Below, in pieces: positions 37,691 to 49,213 of a stretch of 64,000 bases of DNA. Origin of the DNA: Paulinella micropora (taxonomy: Eukaryota > Cercozoa > Imbricatea > Euglyphida > Paulinellidae); the NCBI GenBank assembly GCA_019918135.1, contig WBZZ01006894.1:91001-155000 (forward strand), in the 5' to 3' direction. Numbering within the stretch: the first letter of the stretch is position 1; each line of letters starts with the position of its first letter. A program made the position numbers and the translations under genes. The notes beneath the pieces are model-generated. The model searched no databases, was not told where the DNA came from, and saw nothing but the letters and a program-made list of their open reading frames with translations.

Positions 37691-39020
37691 TCAGCGGGAT
37701 GCCGCTCGATCTGCAAAATAACAGTGACTTGCAACTCTTGCAACAAAGAATCACTTGCAAGTTTGCAGGGTGCTCATTCGTAGACAGTCCTTCCCGCCCT
37801 CCCCCACGTTCCTCCCTCCCCAAACTGGTGGTCCTGGCACACACCTACACCAAAAGAAGAAAAATCAGCATTCTAAGCGATTAGGGGGGTACCCATCGCC
37901 TGACGCGCCCTGTTGCGAGACCGGCCAAAGCTGTTATAGACCACACAAAATCCCGTGAACCGTTTTTTGCGTGAAATTGGGTGAAATAAACCGTTTTTTG
38001 CGTGAAATTGGGTGAAATATGAAAATACTAATTTCATCACATTTCACCAAGTTTCACGGGTCCAACGCTCATGTCTATTTATCACTTTCACTAACCGGTT
38101 TTTGTGTGCTTACAGCTCTCTCTACAACCTTTCTTGCTGTCGGCGATTTATTTCTTTTGCCGTATCTATTTTTGTACGCATTTTCCAATAAAGATTACTT
38201 CCCACTTGTCCATATTGACACGGCCCGGCCCCGCCGACCCCGCCGACTAAAGTCGGCGGGGTACAGAATGTTAGTTCCGCAGATCTTGCGCACTGCGCTC
38301 TAGCGCAGCTCTGCGGCGGATGGACGGGCGGTGGTCAATGTAGCAGGTGGACAAGGGCCCCGCCGGACCCGACGGCGTCCTGTCCGTGCCATGGCTCGAC
38401 CACCGTGCGCAAAATTCGCTGGAATATGAAAAGATCTGCGGAAATGTTTGTTGCCCGACAACCAAAGAAACAAACGGGGGGGGGGGGGATGAAGGGGGGA
38501 GGGAGGGAGAGGAGAAAGAGGAAGGGGGGAGGGAGGGAGAGGAGAAAGAGGAAGGGGGGAGGGAGGGAGAGGAGAAAGAGGAAGGGGGGAAGAAGGGGAG
38601 TGCTCCCCCCCCGCCCCCCTCCCTTCCATCTGTTCCCGTCGTCCCTCTCACCTTTGTCGTCCCGCGGGGTTTGTCCCCGCGGGAAAACGTCCGATCTCTC
38701 TACTAGCCTCCGGAACGACCCCAGCTAAATTTAGCGCTAAATTGTGCCGTCCTGGGGAAACTGCCGCCTCCTGAAGCCGCTTCTATCTACCGTCAGGGTG
38801 CGCCCGCCAGGGTCCGGCCGGGCAGTGCGTCTTGGCCCTCCCCGGGAAACAGCCGTAAGCGCGAATTTAGCGCCAAATTTTCACGTCCGGAGTTTTTGCC
38901 AAGGCGCCGCCGGGAGGGAAAGAGAAGGGAAGAGGGGGGGGGGCGTCCCCTCCTTCTCTTCCCCCTGCCATTTCTTTCCCTTGCTTCCTCTTCGAAAAGG
39001 GGGGCAGGGCAAGTCCGCAT
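37691..39020. repeat. Mosaic repeat domain III
   Basis: It holds the 31-bp-period tandem pair at 37958-38018, the block 38110-38280 (CTCTCTACAACCTTTCTTGC to GGGGTACAGAATGTTAGT) that recurs at 42176-42332, a CCGCCGACTAAAGTCGGCGG hairpin (38240-38262), the GTCCGTGCCATGGCTCGACC module (38385), the 30-bp triplicate at 38491-38580, and the CCCGCGGG...CCCGCGGG hairpin (38653-38685). No gene is seen. Confidence 0.6.
38491..38590 (+). repeat. 30-bp tandem triplication
   Basis: Three exact copies of a purine-only 30-mer beginning GAAGGGGGGAGGGAGGG, plus 10 bp of a fourth, lie inside the G-rich arm of a palindromic unit. Polypurine mirror-type sequence. Confidence 0.85.
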
Positions 39021-39080
39021 TGTAGAATTGCAAGTTTTTGTACCTTTCTTTTGAATTGCAAGTTTTTGTACCTTTCTTTT

Positions 39081-39263
39081 GGCCAAAAATGGAGGGCAAG
39101 ACCGAGACAGCAGACGTCGCGTCTACCCAAGTGCCAATTGCAACTCTTGCACCTGTACTGTGACCGCAACTGCCAGAAAAAGCACTGGCGGGCAGCGCAA
39201 GCCGTGTGGGAGAAAGCGAGCGCCGAGTTCCGCTACGCGGGCAGGCTGCTGGCCCCGGCCGGG
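39081..39263 (+). pseudogene. MYND-type zinc finger remnant
   Basis: In one frame the sequence reads YCDRNCQKKHWRAAQAVW, the C-terminal half of a MYND finger (YCxxxCQxxHW). The preceding Cys pairs are only found in other frames (CNSC at about 39139), so the finger is split by a frameshift. The frame continues for about 20 residues into a perfect 46-bp palindrome. MYND proteins are protein-interaction modules common in giant viruses. The 28-bp tandem pair (39025-39080) lies immediately upstream. Confidence 0.5.
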
Positions 39264-39281
39264 GCCAGCAGCCTGCCCGCG
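39236..39281. repeat. Perfect 46-bp palindrome
   Basis: CGCGGGCAGGCTGCTGGCCC and its exact reverse complement meet at CCGG (39257-39260) with no loop. The left half (CGCTACGCGGGCAGGCTGCTGGCC) also occurs at 35720-35740 without the right half. Confidence 0.9.
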
Positions 39282-41441
39282 GGAGGAGGCGGAATGTTGG
39301 ATGCCGCGTCGTTATTTGCGCGACATAGACCTGCTGTGGGACGGCATCAACGGCTGGCGGGGCTAATGTTGTCTGATAGTTTTTTTTATTGAGTTTGGGG
39401 GACCCCGCCTTGATTTTTTTGTTATTAAAAGTCAAAACTTCGACAAGCATGTCTATCTCTTCCCCAAGACTGCCGATTTGGTCAGCGTCCGGTCTTCCCG
39501 TTCAATTTCAGCATCGAAAGCTAGGTGCCCCTTGAAAGCAAGCAAACCCTCGGGAAATGTCCGTTTTCTCTAAAAGGGCGCAAGGTCAGAAAAATATAAA
39601 AAGATCTGCGGAAATTTTTTTTTTGCCCGACAACAAAGAGAACAGAGGGGGAAAGAAGGGGGGGGGGGGAGAGAGGGAGGAGTAGTAGGGCGCTTCGCCG
39701 GTGCAAGAAAAGTCTACGCTGAATTAAAGCTCGACTGTCCTACTCTCGGGGCACCGTGCTCCAGCACGACCCTGCGGCGAATGGATGGATGGATGGGCGG
39801 TGGTCAATGTGCCCGGCCGGGACAAGAGCCCCGGCCGGCCCCAACGGCGTCCTGTCCGTGCCATAGCTCGGCCACTGTGCGCAGGGTCCGCGGGGATATG
39901 AACAGAGAGTGGTTTAGTGGAGGCGTTGCATGTATTGATTTCTTTTGCAGCTTCTGCGCCCTTCCTTTCCCCCTCCCACCTGCTCCTTGAGAGCCTCCGG
40001 AACGGCCCCAGCAAATTGTGCCGTCCGGAGGTAGGGCGCCAGGGTCCGGCCGGGCAGTACGTCTTAGCTTTCCCGGGGAACAGCCGTAAGCGCCAATTTG
40101 GCGCTTACGGCTGTACTTGCGCAAAAAAAATCCCACAGACGCTTTGGCAGGGCCGCCGCGAGGAAGACCTCACGGCGGGCCCTCCCTCTCACTTTCGTCG
40201 CCCCTCTCACTTTCGTCGCCCTCTCACCTTCGTCGCCCCTCTCACCTTTGTTCTCTGCTTATTTCTCCCCCCCCCCCCCCTCCCCTCGTCTCCCTCAGAG
40301 CGCGTGCAAACGCGTTCCAAAAAAAATTGTTGCTTGCCACTTTTCATATTCCAGCAGATATTTCCGCATATCCTTGCAGAGGGGAGAGGCAGGGAAGGAG
40401 CAGCAGGAGCGCGCTTCGCCGGTGTAATTTACGCTGAATTAAAGCTCGACTGCGTCCTGTCAGTGCCATGGGTCGGCCACTGTGCGCAAGATCAGAAAAA
40501 CATGAAAAGAGGAAAAAAAAATTTGCGCGACAACAAAGGGAACAGACGGGGGGGATAGAAAGGAAGGAGGGAGGGAGGAAGAGGAAGGGGGGCGGGGAGT
40601 GCATTCCCCCCCGTCACTGTCGGAGAATCGGGGGTAGGAGCGGGAGAAGGGAGGGCAGGGGCGCGCTTCGCCTGTGTACAAGAAAGATCAATAAAAATTT
40701 TTTGACAAAGTTTTAATCCTTGCACTGAGAACCAAGAGGGAAAGGGAAGGGACAGGGGAGAGTGGGGCGCTTCGCCGGTGTAAGAAAAGCCCACGCTGAA
40801 TTAGCACTGAAAACTAGGAGCGGATCACCGTGCCCCAGCACGACCCTGCGGCGGTTGGATGGGCGGTGGTTTATGTGCTAGGAGGACAAGAGCCCCGGCC
40901 GGCCCCGACGGCGTGCAGTCCGTGCCATGGCCCGGCCACCGTGCGCAAGGTTAGGCACCAAGAAGTACGAAAAAGACCACGCTGAATTAAAGCTTGACAA
41001 GGCATTACACTTGACACTTGCAACGGCACCCTCGGGCTGCCGCAGCATCCAGCCCACGTCATATTGCTGCGGTAGCCCCAGCCATGAACCCTGCCGCGGA
41101 CACCGTCTGTGCTCTGCTCGCGCGCCAAGGGAGTGCAAAAAAGAATACGCTAAATTAAAGCTCCACGGTCTTGCACTTGGGGCACGACCCTGCGGAGGAT
41201 GGATGGGCGGGGGTCAACGTGCTAGGAGGAAAAATATGAAGAATGGAAAGAATTTTTTTTGCCTAACAACAAAGGGAACAGACGGGGGAAGCAGAAAGAA
41301 AGGGAGAGAGCAAAGAAAAGGGCAAGAGGGTTGCCTCCCCCCTGGCCCTCCAGGCACACACGCAAAAAAAGGGGGAGACTATGCGCTGAGGCTTGCTAGG
41401 CTAAAGAAAAAAAGCAGGGGAACGCAAACCGGAGAACGGCC

Positions 41442-41592
41442 ATGGACTCCGGTGCCGGAGACCAGGCCCCCGAGACCGTTCAAAAATATAACGAACACGC
41501 GGAGGACGCTGGCTCGCACGAGCCGGATTCTGCCCCGGGCTCTGAAATGAATTCTAAATTAGCAAAAGAGCCGGCTCAGAAACCATTCCGGA
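41442..41592 (+). pseudogene. Internally deleted gene E, copy 1
   Basis: ATG 41442 begins MDSGAGDQ and jumps directly to APETVQKYNEHAEDAGSHEP, whereas the copy at 51466-51911 has about 120 codons between these parts. The joint falls at a shared CCAG. After codon 50 the frame reads into a tnpB right-end copy (41590) and stays open to 41783 with repeat-derived residues. It keeps the start codon that the other copy has lost. Confidence 0.6.
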
Positions 41593-41698
41593 TTGGATTG
41601 AAATCTAGGAAGGCAAACCTCCCAGAGACCGACAGGCAGCTGGGAAGAGAGAAGGAGCAGCACGCGGCACGTCCTCTTCCCTCCTCAGAGCGGGGGGC
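41590..41698 (-). repeat. Solo tnpB right-end copy
   Basis: GGATTGGATTGAAATCTAGG to AGAGCGGGGGGC, directly after the GCTCAGAAACCATTCC flank that also precedes the copy at 51956. Confidence 0.65.
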
Positions 41699-42285
41699 AA
41701 AAATAAATAAACTTTTTTTGGAGCCTACCGATGGGGGGGGGGGGCGCCCCCCCCTTGGGGCTTTCTTTCTTCCCTCTCTCTGAGCCCCCTGAGCCCGGGG
41801 GGCTCAAGGAGCCCCCCCGGGGGGAACGGGAGGGAGGGGAGGAGGGTAAGGGCGCCAAGAGAGAGCGAAAAAGAATGCGCTGAATTAAAGCTCGACGGTC
41901 GTACACTCGGGCACTGAAAACTAAGAGCAGAGCACCTTGCTCCAGCACGACCTGCGCAATGTCAGAAAAATATGAAAGGAGGGAAGGGTAGCGGAGAGGG
42001 CCCGGTGGAGCGCCAAGAATTTGTAAATTACGCCGAATTAAAGTTCGACGGTCTTGCACTTAACGTTGAGAACTAAGAAAGGGAGAGGGAAAGAGAAAGG
42101 GTAGGGGCGCTAAGAATTTACAAAAAAAAAATTAATAAAAAAATTTTTGACAAAGCTTTAATCTTGGCATCTCTCTCTCTCTCTACAACCTTTCTTTCTG
42201 TCGGCGATTTCTTTTTTTTGCTGTATCTATTTTTGTACGCATTTCCAATAAAGATTACTTCCCACTTGTCCATATTGACACGCCC

Positions 42286-42318
42286 CGGCCCCGCCGACTT
42301 TTACTAAAGTCGGCGGGG
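42286..42318. terminator. CCCCGCCGAC hairpin
   Basis: CCCCGCCGACTTTTACTAAAGTCGGCGGGG forms a 13-bp stem (with AGT/ACT extension). Related copies are at 38233-38263 and 61178-61205, each followed by GTACAGAATGTTAGT. Possible transcription-end structure or repeat boundary. Confidence 0.4.
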
Positions 42319-43772
42319 TACAGAATGTTAGTCTTTTACATTTTGCGCACTGTGCTCCAGCGTAGCTCTGCGGCGGATGAAAGGGCGGTGGTCAATGTAG
42401 CAGGTGGACAGGGGGCTCACAATCCCGACTGCGTCCTGTCCGTGCCATGGCTCGGCCACCGTGCGCAAGGTCAGAAAAATATGAAAAGGGGGCGGGAGCG
42501 GGAGAAGGGAGGGCAGGGGCGCGCTTCGCCGGTGTACAAAAATCAGCGCAAAAAAATCCCTGACAAAGTCTTAATCTTGGCACTGAGAACCAAGAGAGAA
42601 AGAGGGAAAGGGAAAGGACAAGGTGACTGGGGCGCTTCGCCGATGCAAGAAAAGTCCACGCTGAATTAAAACTCGACAAAGTCTTACACTTGACACTGAG
42701 AATTAGGAGATGGAGAGAATTTACGCTGAATTAAAGCTCGACGACGTCCTGTCAGTGCCATAGCTCGGTCACCGTGCGCAAGGTCAGAAGAATATGAAAA
42801 GGGGGGAGGGGGGGAGGGCGCGCTTCGCCGGTGTAAAAAAATCACGCGAAAAAAGAAATCCTTGAAAGAGTTTTAATCTTTGGCACTGAAAACTAAGAGA
42901 GGAAGGGGCCGGGGAGGATCAATCTGTCTTTCCATCCTCCCCCCCGTCGGTAAGAGGGAAGGGGGAGGGTGCCCGGCATGGGGGGGGGGGGGGATTAGTG
43001 GAGGCGTTGCATGTATTTATTTATTTTGCAGCTTCTGCGCCCTTCCTCCCTCCCCCCTGCTCCTTGAGCCCCCTGGGCTCAGGGGAGGGAAGAGGGGAGG
43101 GTGGCAGAAAGGATCTGAGGATACAGGGGGGGGGTGCTCCCCGGCATAAGCTCAAGGGAATCTTCTTCTTAGTTTCGCTGCAATTCTGCCCCCTGCTCTT
43201 TGAGCCCCCCGGGCTCAGGGGAGGAAGGGAGTAGAGGGGAGAGAAGAAGAGGCAGGGGGGAGAAAGAGCACGAATTGTCTAGTCCCCCGTCTGAGGACCG
43301 GGAGCGGGAGAGGGAGGGAAAGGGGAGGGTAGGGGCACGCTTCGCCGGTGTACAAAAAAAATTAATAAAAAATTACTGACAAAATTTGAATCTTGGCACT
43401 GAGAACTAAGAGAGGGAGAGGGAAGGGGCGGGGGAGGATCAAGCACGATCTGTCTTGCCCCCCGTCTGAGAACGTGTACAGGGAGAGGCGGGGTGTGCTT
43501 TCCCCCCCCCCCCCCATCCCCCCTCTCATCCCTCTGTTCCCCTTATCCCCTGCTACCCCCCCCCCCTCCCCTTGTCCCTTGTTTGCGCGTGCAAACGCGT
43601 TCCGAAAAAAATTCTTTTCCACTTTTCATATTCCAGCAGATATTTCCGAAGATCTTGCGCACCGTGCTCCAGCACGACCCTGCGGCAGATGGATGGGCGG
43701 TGGTCAATGTGCTAGGAGGACAAGGGCCTCATTACCCCGACAGCGTCCTGTCCTTGCCATGGCACGGCCACC

Positions 43773-44135
43773 GTGCGCAAGGTCAGAAAAATATGAAAAG
43801 AGGAAAAGAAAACTTTGTTTTTGCCCGACAACAAAGCGAACAGACGGGGGGGGGGGGGGAGAGAAGGGGGGGAGGGAGGAAGAGAAAGGGGGGAAGAAGG
43901 GGGCGGCGCTAAGAATGGGCCAAGAATGTGCAAAATACGCTGAATTAAATCTCAGAAGGAAGGGGCGGGGTGTGCTCCCCCCTCCCCCGTCCCCCCTCTC
44001 GTCCCTCTGTTCCCCTTGTTCCCTGCTATCCCCCCCCCCTTCCCTCGTCCCTTGTTTGCGCCTGCAAACGCGTTCCAAAAAAATCTTCTTTTCCATTTTC
44101 ATATTCCAGCAGATATTTCCGCAGATCTTGCGCAC
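43773..44135. mobile_element. MITE-like palindromic unit, complete
   Basis: The left end GTGCGCAAGGTCAGAAAAATATGAAAAG is mirrored by the right end TTTTCATATTCCAGCAGATATTTCC...GATCTTGCGCAC. The left arm has CAACAAAGCGAACAGACGGGG plus G-runs; the right has CGTCCCTCTGTTCCCCTTGT plus C-runs. About 360 bp. It is flanked on both sides by the GTGCTCCAGCACGACC module. Confidence 0.55.
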
Positions 44136-47098
44136 CGTACTCCAGCACGACCCTGCGGAGGATGGATGGGCGGTGGTCAATGTGCCAGGAGGACAAGGGC
44201 CTCACTACCCCGACGGCCCCTTGTCCGTGCCATGGCTCGGCCACCGTGCGCAAGGTCAGAAAAATATGAAAAGAGGAAAAAAATTATTTTTTGCCCGATA
44301 ACAAAGGAAACAGACGGGGGGGGGGGGGGTGGGGAAGGAGGAGGGAGGGAGGAAGAAGGGGGTGGGGTGTGCTTCCCCCCGCCCCCCCTCTCGTCCCTCT
44401 GTTCCCCTGTCTGAGAATCGGGAGCGGGAGTGGAAAGGGGGAGAGAAGCCAAGAAAGTACAAAACGAAAATTACGCTGAATTAAAATTCGACTGCCTTAC
44501 ACTTGGCACCGAAAACTAGGAGATGGAGAGAATTGACGCTGAATTAAAGCTAGACAAGGCATTACACTTGACAGTTGCAACCTCAGGCTGCCGCAGCATC
44601 CGGCCCACTCGACGGTCTTACACTTGGGCACTGAAAACTAGGAGCGGAGCACCGTGCCCCAGCACGACCCTGCGGCGGATGAATAAGCGGTGGTTAATCC
44701 TAGGAGAACAAAAGCCTTACTTACCCCGACGGCGCCCTGTCCGTGCCATGGCTCGGCCACCGTGCGCAAAATCAGAAAAATATGAAAAGAGGGGAAAAAA
44801 CAATTTTTTGTCCGACAACAAAGGGAACAGACGGAGGGTAAGGAAAGGGGGAGGGAGGAAGAAGGGGCGGGGTGTGCATCCCCCCCCCCCCCTCTCGTCC
44901 CTCTGTTCCCCCCTCCCCCTTTCCCTCCCCTGCTCCTTGAGCCCCCTGGGCTCAGGGGTGGGGGGAGTAGAGGGGAGGGAAGGCACAAAACAAAATTTAA
45001 AGAAGAGAGGGAAGGGGAGAAGGGCAGTGGCGCGCTTCGCCGGTGTAAGAAAAAGTTAATAAAAAAATCCTTGACAAGGTTTTTAATCTTGGCGCTGAGA
45101 ACTAGGAAAGGACGGAGAGCAAGAAAGGGAAGAGGGCGCGCCAAAAATTTGTAATTTACGCTGAATTAAAGCTCGACAAAGTCTTACAGTTGGGACACTA
45201 ACAACTAGGAGCGGAGCACCGTGCTCGGCCCCGACAACAAAGGAAACAGACGAGGGGGGAAAAGGGGGGGGGGGTGGAGGAAGGGGAGGAAGAAAGGGGC
45301 GGGATGTACTTTCCCCCCGCTCCCCCCCTCGTCCCTCCGTCCCCTTGTCCCCTGCTTATCCCCTCTTCCTCCCTCTTCCCTTGTTTGCGCGTGCAAACGC
45401 GTTCCAAAAAAATTTTTGTTTTCCACTTTTCATATTCCTGCAGATATTTCCGCAGATCCTTGCAGAGGGAAGAGGCAGGGAAGGAGGAGGCACGAATTGT
45501 CGGGAGTGGGAAGGGGAAGGAGCAGGGGCGCGCTTTGCCGGCATACAAAAAAAGAATCACGCAAAAAAAGAAATCCCTGACAAAGTTTTAATATTGGCAC
45601 TGAGAACTAGGATAGGGAGAGGGAAAGGGCAGGGGAGGGGCACGACAAGAAAATGTAATTTACGCTGAATTAAAGCTCGACAAAGTCTTACACTTGACAC
45701 TTGCAACGGCACCCTCAGGCTGCCGCAGCATCAGGCCCACGTCATGTTTCTGCGGTAGCCCGAGCCATGAACCCTGCCTGGCACCGTCTGTGCTCTGCTC
45801 TCGCACCAAGGGAGTGCAAAAAAGAATACGCTGAATTAAAGCTTGACGGCGTCTGTCCATGCCATAGCTCGGCCACCGTGCGCAAGGTCACAAAAATATG
45901 AAAAGAGGGGGGGGGGGGGGAGCGCTTCGCCGGTGTAAAAAAATCACGCGAAAAAAGAAATCCTTGACAATTTTTTTATCTTCGGCACTGAAAGCTAAGA
46001 GAGGAAGGGCCAGGGGGAGAGCACAAATTGTCTAGTCCCCCGTCTGAGGATCGGGAGCGGGAGAGGAAAAGGGGAGGGTAGGGGCGCGCTTCGCCGGTGT
46101 ACAAGAAAAAACCACGCGAGAAAAATTTACTGGCAAAATTTTAATCTTGGCACTGAGAACTAAGAGAGGGAGAGAGAAGGGGCGGGGGAGGATCAAGCAC
46201 GATCTGTCTTTGCCCCCCCCCCCTCCCGTCTGAGAACGTGTACAGGGAGGGGCGGGGTTTGCTCTCCCCCCCTCTCGTCCCTCTGTCCCTTTATCCCCTG
46301 CTATCCCCCTCCCCTCGTCCCTCCTCAGAGCGCGTGCAAACGTGTTCCAAAAAAAATTCTTTTCCACTTTTCATATTCCTGCAGATATTTCCGCAGATCT
46401 TGCGCACCGTGCTCCGGCACGATCCTGCGCGGATGGATGGGCGGTGGTCAATGTGTTAGGAGGACAAAAAGCCTCACTATCCAGACGGCGTCCTGTCCGT
46501 GCCATGGCTCGGCCACCGTGCGCAAGGTCAGAAAAATATGCAGAGATCTGCGGAAATTTTTTTTGCCCGACAAGATGGAGAGAATCTACGCTAAATTAAA
46601 GCTCGACAAGGCATTGCACTTGACATTTGCAACCTTCAGGCTGCCGCAGCATCCGGCCCACTCGACGGTCGTACACTTGGGCACTAAAAACTAGGAGCGG
46701 AGCACCGTGCTTCCAGCACGACCCTGCGGCGAATGGATGGGCGGTGGTCAATGTGCTAGGACAACAAGAGCCCCCGGCCGACCCCGACGGCGTCCTGTCC
46801 GTGCCATAGCTTGGCCACCGTGCGCAAGGTCAGAAACGCCTCCACTAAGCCACCCCGCCCCTCCCCTGCCCCTTCCCTCTCCCACTCCTAGCTTTTGGTG
46901 CCAAGTATAAGGCCGTCGAGTTTTAATTCAGCGTATTTCGCACTTTTTTGGCGTCCCCTCTTCCTCTGCCTCTTCCCTCTCCCTCTCCTAGTCCTCGGTG
47001 CCCAGGTGTAAGACCATCAAGATTTAATTCAGCGTAATTTTTGTTTGTACTTTCGTGGCGCGCCCTCCCCTCCCCTCTCTCCCCCTTCTCAGAGCGGG

Positions 47099-47225
47099 GG
47101 GCAAAAGCCCCCCGAGCTCCCCTTCAGCCCGCGCCAGCGGGCTGTAGCAGTCTCAAGAGAATATTGCGACTTGCATTCATGTCGCGTCCGTGCTGGAGAA
47201 CACACCACTGGCAGCTGTCAGGCCA
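47099..47225 (-). pseudogene. 3' fragment of a second tnpB with its right-end hairpins
   Basis: The minus strand reads GRDMNASRNILLRLLQPAGAG and the stop, matching the last 30 codons of the tnpB at 21463, followed by the same CAGCCCGC...GCGGGCTG hairpin and GGGGGGCTTTTGCCCCCC. Upstream (plus side of 47220) the match ends abruptly in unrelated sequence. Confidence 0.65.
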
Positions 47226-47690
47226 GACAGCCCATGCACACCGCCGTCGTAGCCAACAATGGGCCCTATCGTTACGATGAAGGTGTGTTGCAAGGATCCC
47301 GGTGGTTTTCGGCTATGATCGGGCACGAGTCTTGACGTACTTCTTGTATCCGCCTTATGCCACGACATGGTGGTTCCGAGTCACGAGTTACAACCGCTGG
47401 GTTTTTTTCCAGTCGTTCACAAGGGTCAGGCCAGTCGAGAAAATTTGAGTAAATTGCCGCTGCCATCTGTCGTACTCTACACAAAAAGAAGCGGAGCAAC
47501 ATGTAGACACCCCCAAGGCGTGCGCTGGTGGGCACCTGGATGCTGGGGACGCTTGCGTCTATTGCTGCTGCTCTTTTTTTCTGTGTTTGCCTATAATATC
47601 AGTGCCACCGCCCGTTACTGAAAACACAGGTACAAAGAGCAACAAATGACAGACCTCGCGAGCTAGCCCAGCAACACAAAAGCAGCAATG
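47226..47690 (+). other. Region with a possible gene remnant
   Basis: The plus strand shows a short frame with MHTAVVANNGPYRYDEGVLQ (47231-47335) and, after stops, a hydrophobic C-terminal segment (LLLLFFSVFAYN, about 47557-47600), reminiscent of a broken membrane-anchored surface gene. Frames change several times. I cannot assign it. Confidence 0.3.
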
Positions 47691-48382
47691 GTGCTGGTAC
47701 GACAGTTACAAGCGGAGGTGATGTCCTCCTCACTTGTAATAATCCTGGAACAAGTATGGGAGTGACGTGCCGAGGGAGACGGATCTTTACGCTTGGTATG
47801 TTTTGCGAACTAGATTCGCTGCCCTTGGTTGGTTGTTGGCCCCGAATTTGTCGCCAAATTTCTGTGTGTGATATGGCCGGAAAATCGAGTTTTGCCGGAA
47901 AGCCCGGGGCATTACCTTTTTCGGCCGTATCCAACTGTAAGTGCCAAAAAAAAGAATCAAGCTAAGTTTTATTGAGTTTTACGGGCGGGCCGGTACGCTT
48001 GTGCGTCGTCGTCACCTGCGCTAACTTTACAGCCAAGCAGCAGTTATTAAACTGCTGGAATACATTGTTTAATTACTCTTGAGTGTCGAGCTTTTCCGCG
48101 GGAGGCGGCCACCGCGCGCGCACCGGTGCCCGTACTCTCGCTTGCTCGCTCGCTCGCTCTCTCCGTCTAGCTTGCTGGCGGGGGAGGGCCCGCCTCTGCG
48201 TTCCCGGTACCACGGAATTAAGGCAAGGAAAGGCTTTTTTCGCCGCCAGTCCCTCTCTTCCCCCCCTTTCCCTCCCCCCAATCTATCCGCCGGGAGCAGG
48301 AGGCAAAGGTATTTGTAGCGTTTTCGTTCCAACTAGGTAAAAAGATACAGCTAACCTTTTCTCCCGCTGGCAAATTTCAAAC
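47691..48382. repeat. Dispersed repeats and leader of the Sel1 gene
   Basis: 47693-47800 duplicates 13250-13365 (GACAGTTACAAGCGGAGGTG, GCCGAGGGAGACGGATCTTTACG). 47800-47940 is the TTTGGCGACAAATTT module in reverse. 47941-48382 is unique, with a CTCGCTTGCTCGCTCGCTCGCTC run (48136-48160) and T/C-rich sequence before the Sel1 ATG. Confidence 0.5.
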
Positions 48383-48829
48383 ATGGCCCAAGGCCAAGGC
48401 GCCAGGCAGAGGACGATGACGGCTCGGTACGCCCGGGCTGCCGCGCAAGGCGACGCCCGCTACCAGTGCCACCTTGGGCTCTGCTACTCGCAAGGCGCGG
48501 GGGTTGTCCAGGACTTGACCCTAGCAGCGCAGTGGTATACGCGGGCGGCTGCGCAGGGTCACGCGGGCGCTCAGTTCCTGCTCGGTGCTTGTTACAAAAG
48601 GGGCAGGGGCGTGATACAAGACACTGCCCAGGCAGTGGAGTTGTACAGACAAGCAGCTTCACAGAACGACCCCAACGCCCTGCGGATGCTGGGCATACTG
48701 TATTATTTTGGCGACGACGGGGTGGCCAAGGACCGCGCCACGGCCAAGGAGTTCTTCACGCGAGCGGCCGCGCAGGGCGACGCCGGAGCCTTGTGGTGGC
48801 TTGCTAGGAAGGGCATGCCCTCGAGCTAG
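48383..48829 (+). CDS. Sel1-repeat protein (148 aa)
   Basis: It begins at a good ATG and consists almost entirely of about four Sel1-like (TPR-type) repeats: ARAAAQGDARYQCHLGLCYS, TRAAAQGHAGAQFLLGACYK, RQAASQNDPNALRMLGILYY, TRAAAQGDAGALWWLARKG. No signal peptide or extra domain is seen, so the whole protein is a small helical solenoid, likely an adaptor for protein binding, possibly directed at host partners (inference). It is complete, unlike the Sel1 relative at 25896, and lies in isolation within the repeat domain. Confidence 0.8.
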   Translation: MAQGQGARQRTMTARYARAAAQGDARYQCHLGLCYSQGAGVVQDLTLAAQWYTRAAAQGHAGAQFLLGACYKRGRGVIQDTAQAVELYRQAASQNDPNALRMLGILYYFGDDGVAKDRATAKEFFTRAAAQGDAGALWWLARKGMPSS

Positions 48830-49213
48830 CAACCCCCCGGCGCCAAGAGCAGCTGCAGCACACATCAGAAGCTACGCTTTTCCGCGGTGTTCGCGGGAAA
48901 TCAAGATGTTTTCCCGCGGAAAAAAAACCGCGCACTAATTTTTGTTTGTTGCGCAAATGACAAGTTTTTTCATGTCCCCCCCTTCCCTCCTGCCGCCCTG
49001 TGGCGAATGAATGGGCGGTGGTCAATGTGCCAGGAGGACAGGGGCCTCACTACCCCAACAGTACCCTGTCCGTACCATGGCGTGACCACCGTGCGCAAGG
49101 TCAGAAAATTATGAAAAGATCTGCGGAATGTTTTTTTGTTCGGCCTGTGGCTGGATATGCAGCGCCAAGCCCGCGCAAAAAAAGTACCAAAACATTTCTT
49201 TAATAAAGACTAG
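48830..49213. repeat. Intergenic repeat stretch
   Basis: TTTTCCGCGG...CCGCGGAAAA-type inverted segments (48888-48930), then a GCGAATGAATGGGCGG / CCGTACCATGGCGTGACC module (49003-49110) and 49138-49170, which repeats 13185-13215. AATAAA-type signal near 49199 on the plus strand. No gene. Confidence 0.5.

Larger units (their letters stand above)
39282..47098. repeat. Mosaic repeat domain IV (largest)
   Basis: Nearly 8 kb with one gene fragment (41442). It is built from the recurring modules AATTAAAGCTCGAC, GGCTGCCGCAGCATCCGG, GCACCGTGCTCCAGCACGACC, GTCCGTGCCATGGCTCGGCC (at about 39854, 40457, 40917, 42436, 42751, 43746, 44221, 44744, 45853, 46495, 46797), AACAAAGGGAACAGACGGGG, GCAAACGCGTTCC and TTCGCCGGTGTACAAG, nearly all in one orientation. 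Long G-runs and C-runs (for example 43843-43859, 43501-43516) vary in length between otherwise similar units. I find no intact gene, tRNA or long conserved frame. Confidence 0.7.

Noticed and set aside
43393-44301. A 302-codon frame in the repeat array
   Set aside because: It is a run through repeated modules; the same modules elsewhere carry stops or length changes in the homopolymers, so no frame is conserved.
39282-46900. A CRISPR-like array
   Set aside because: Repeats are not short, identical and evenly spaced; spacing ranges over hundreds of bases and modules differ in order and length, with no cas-like gene.
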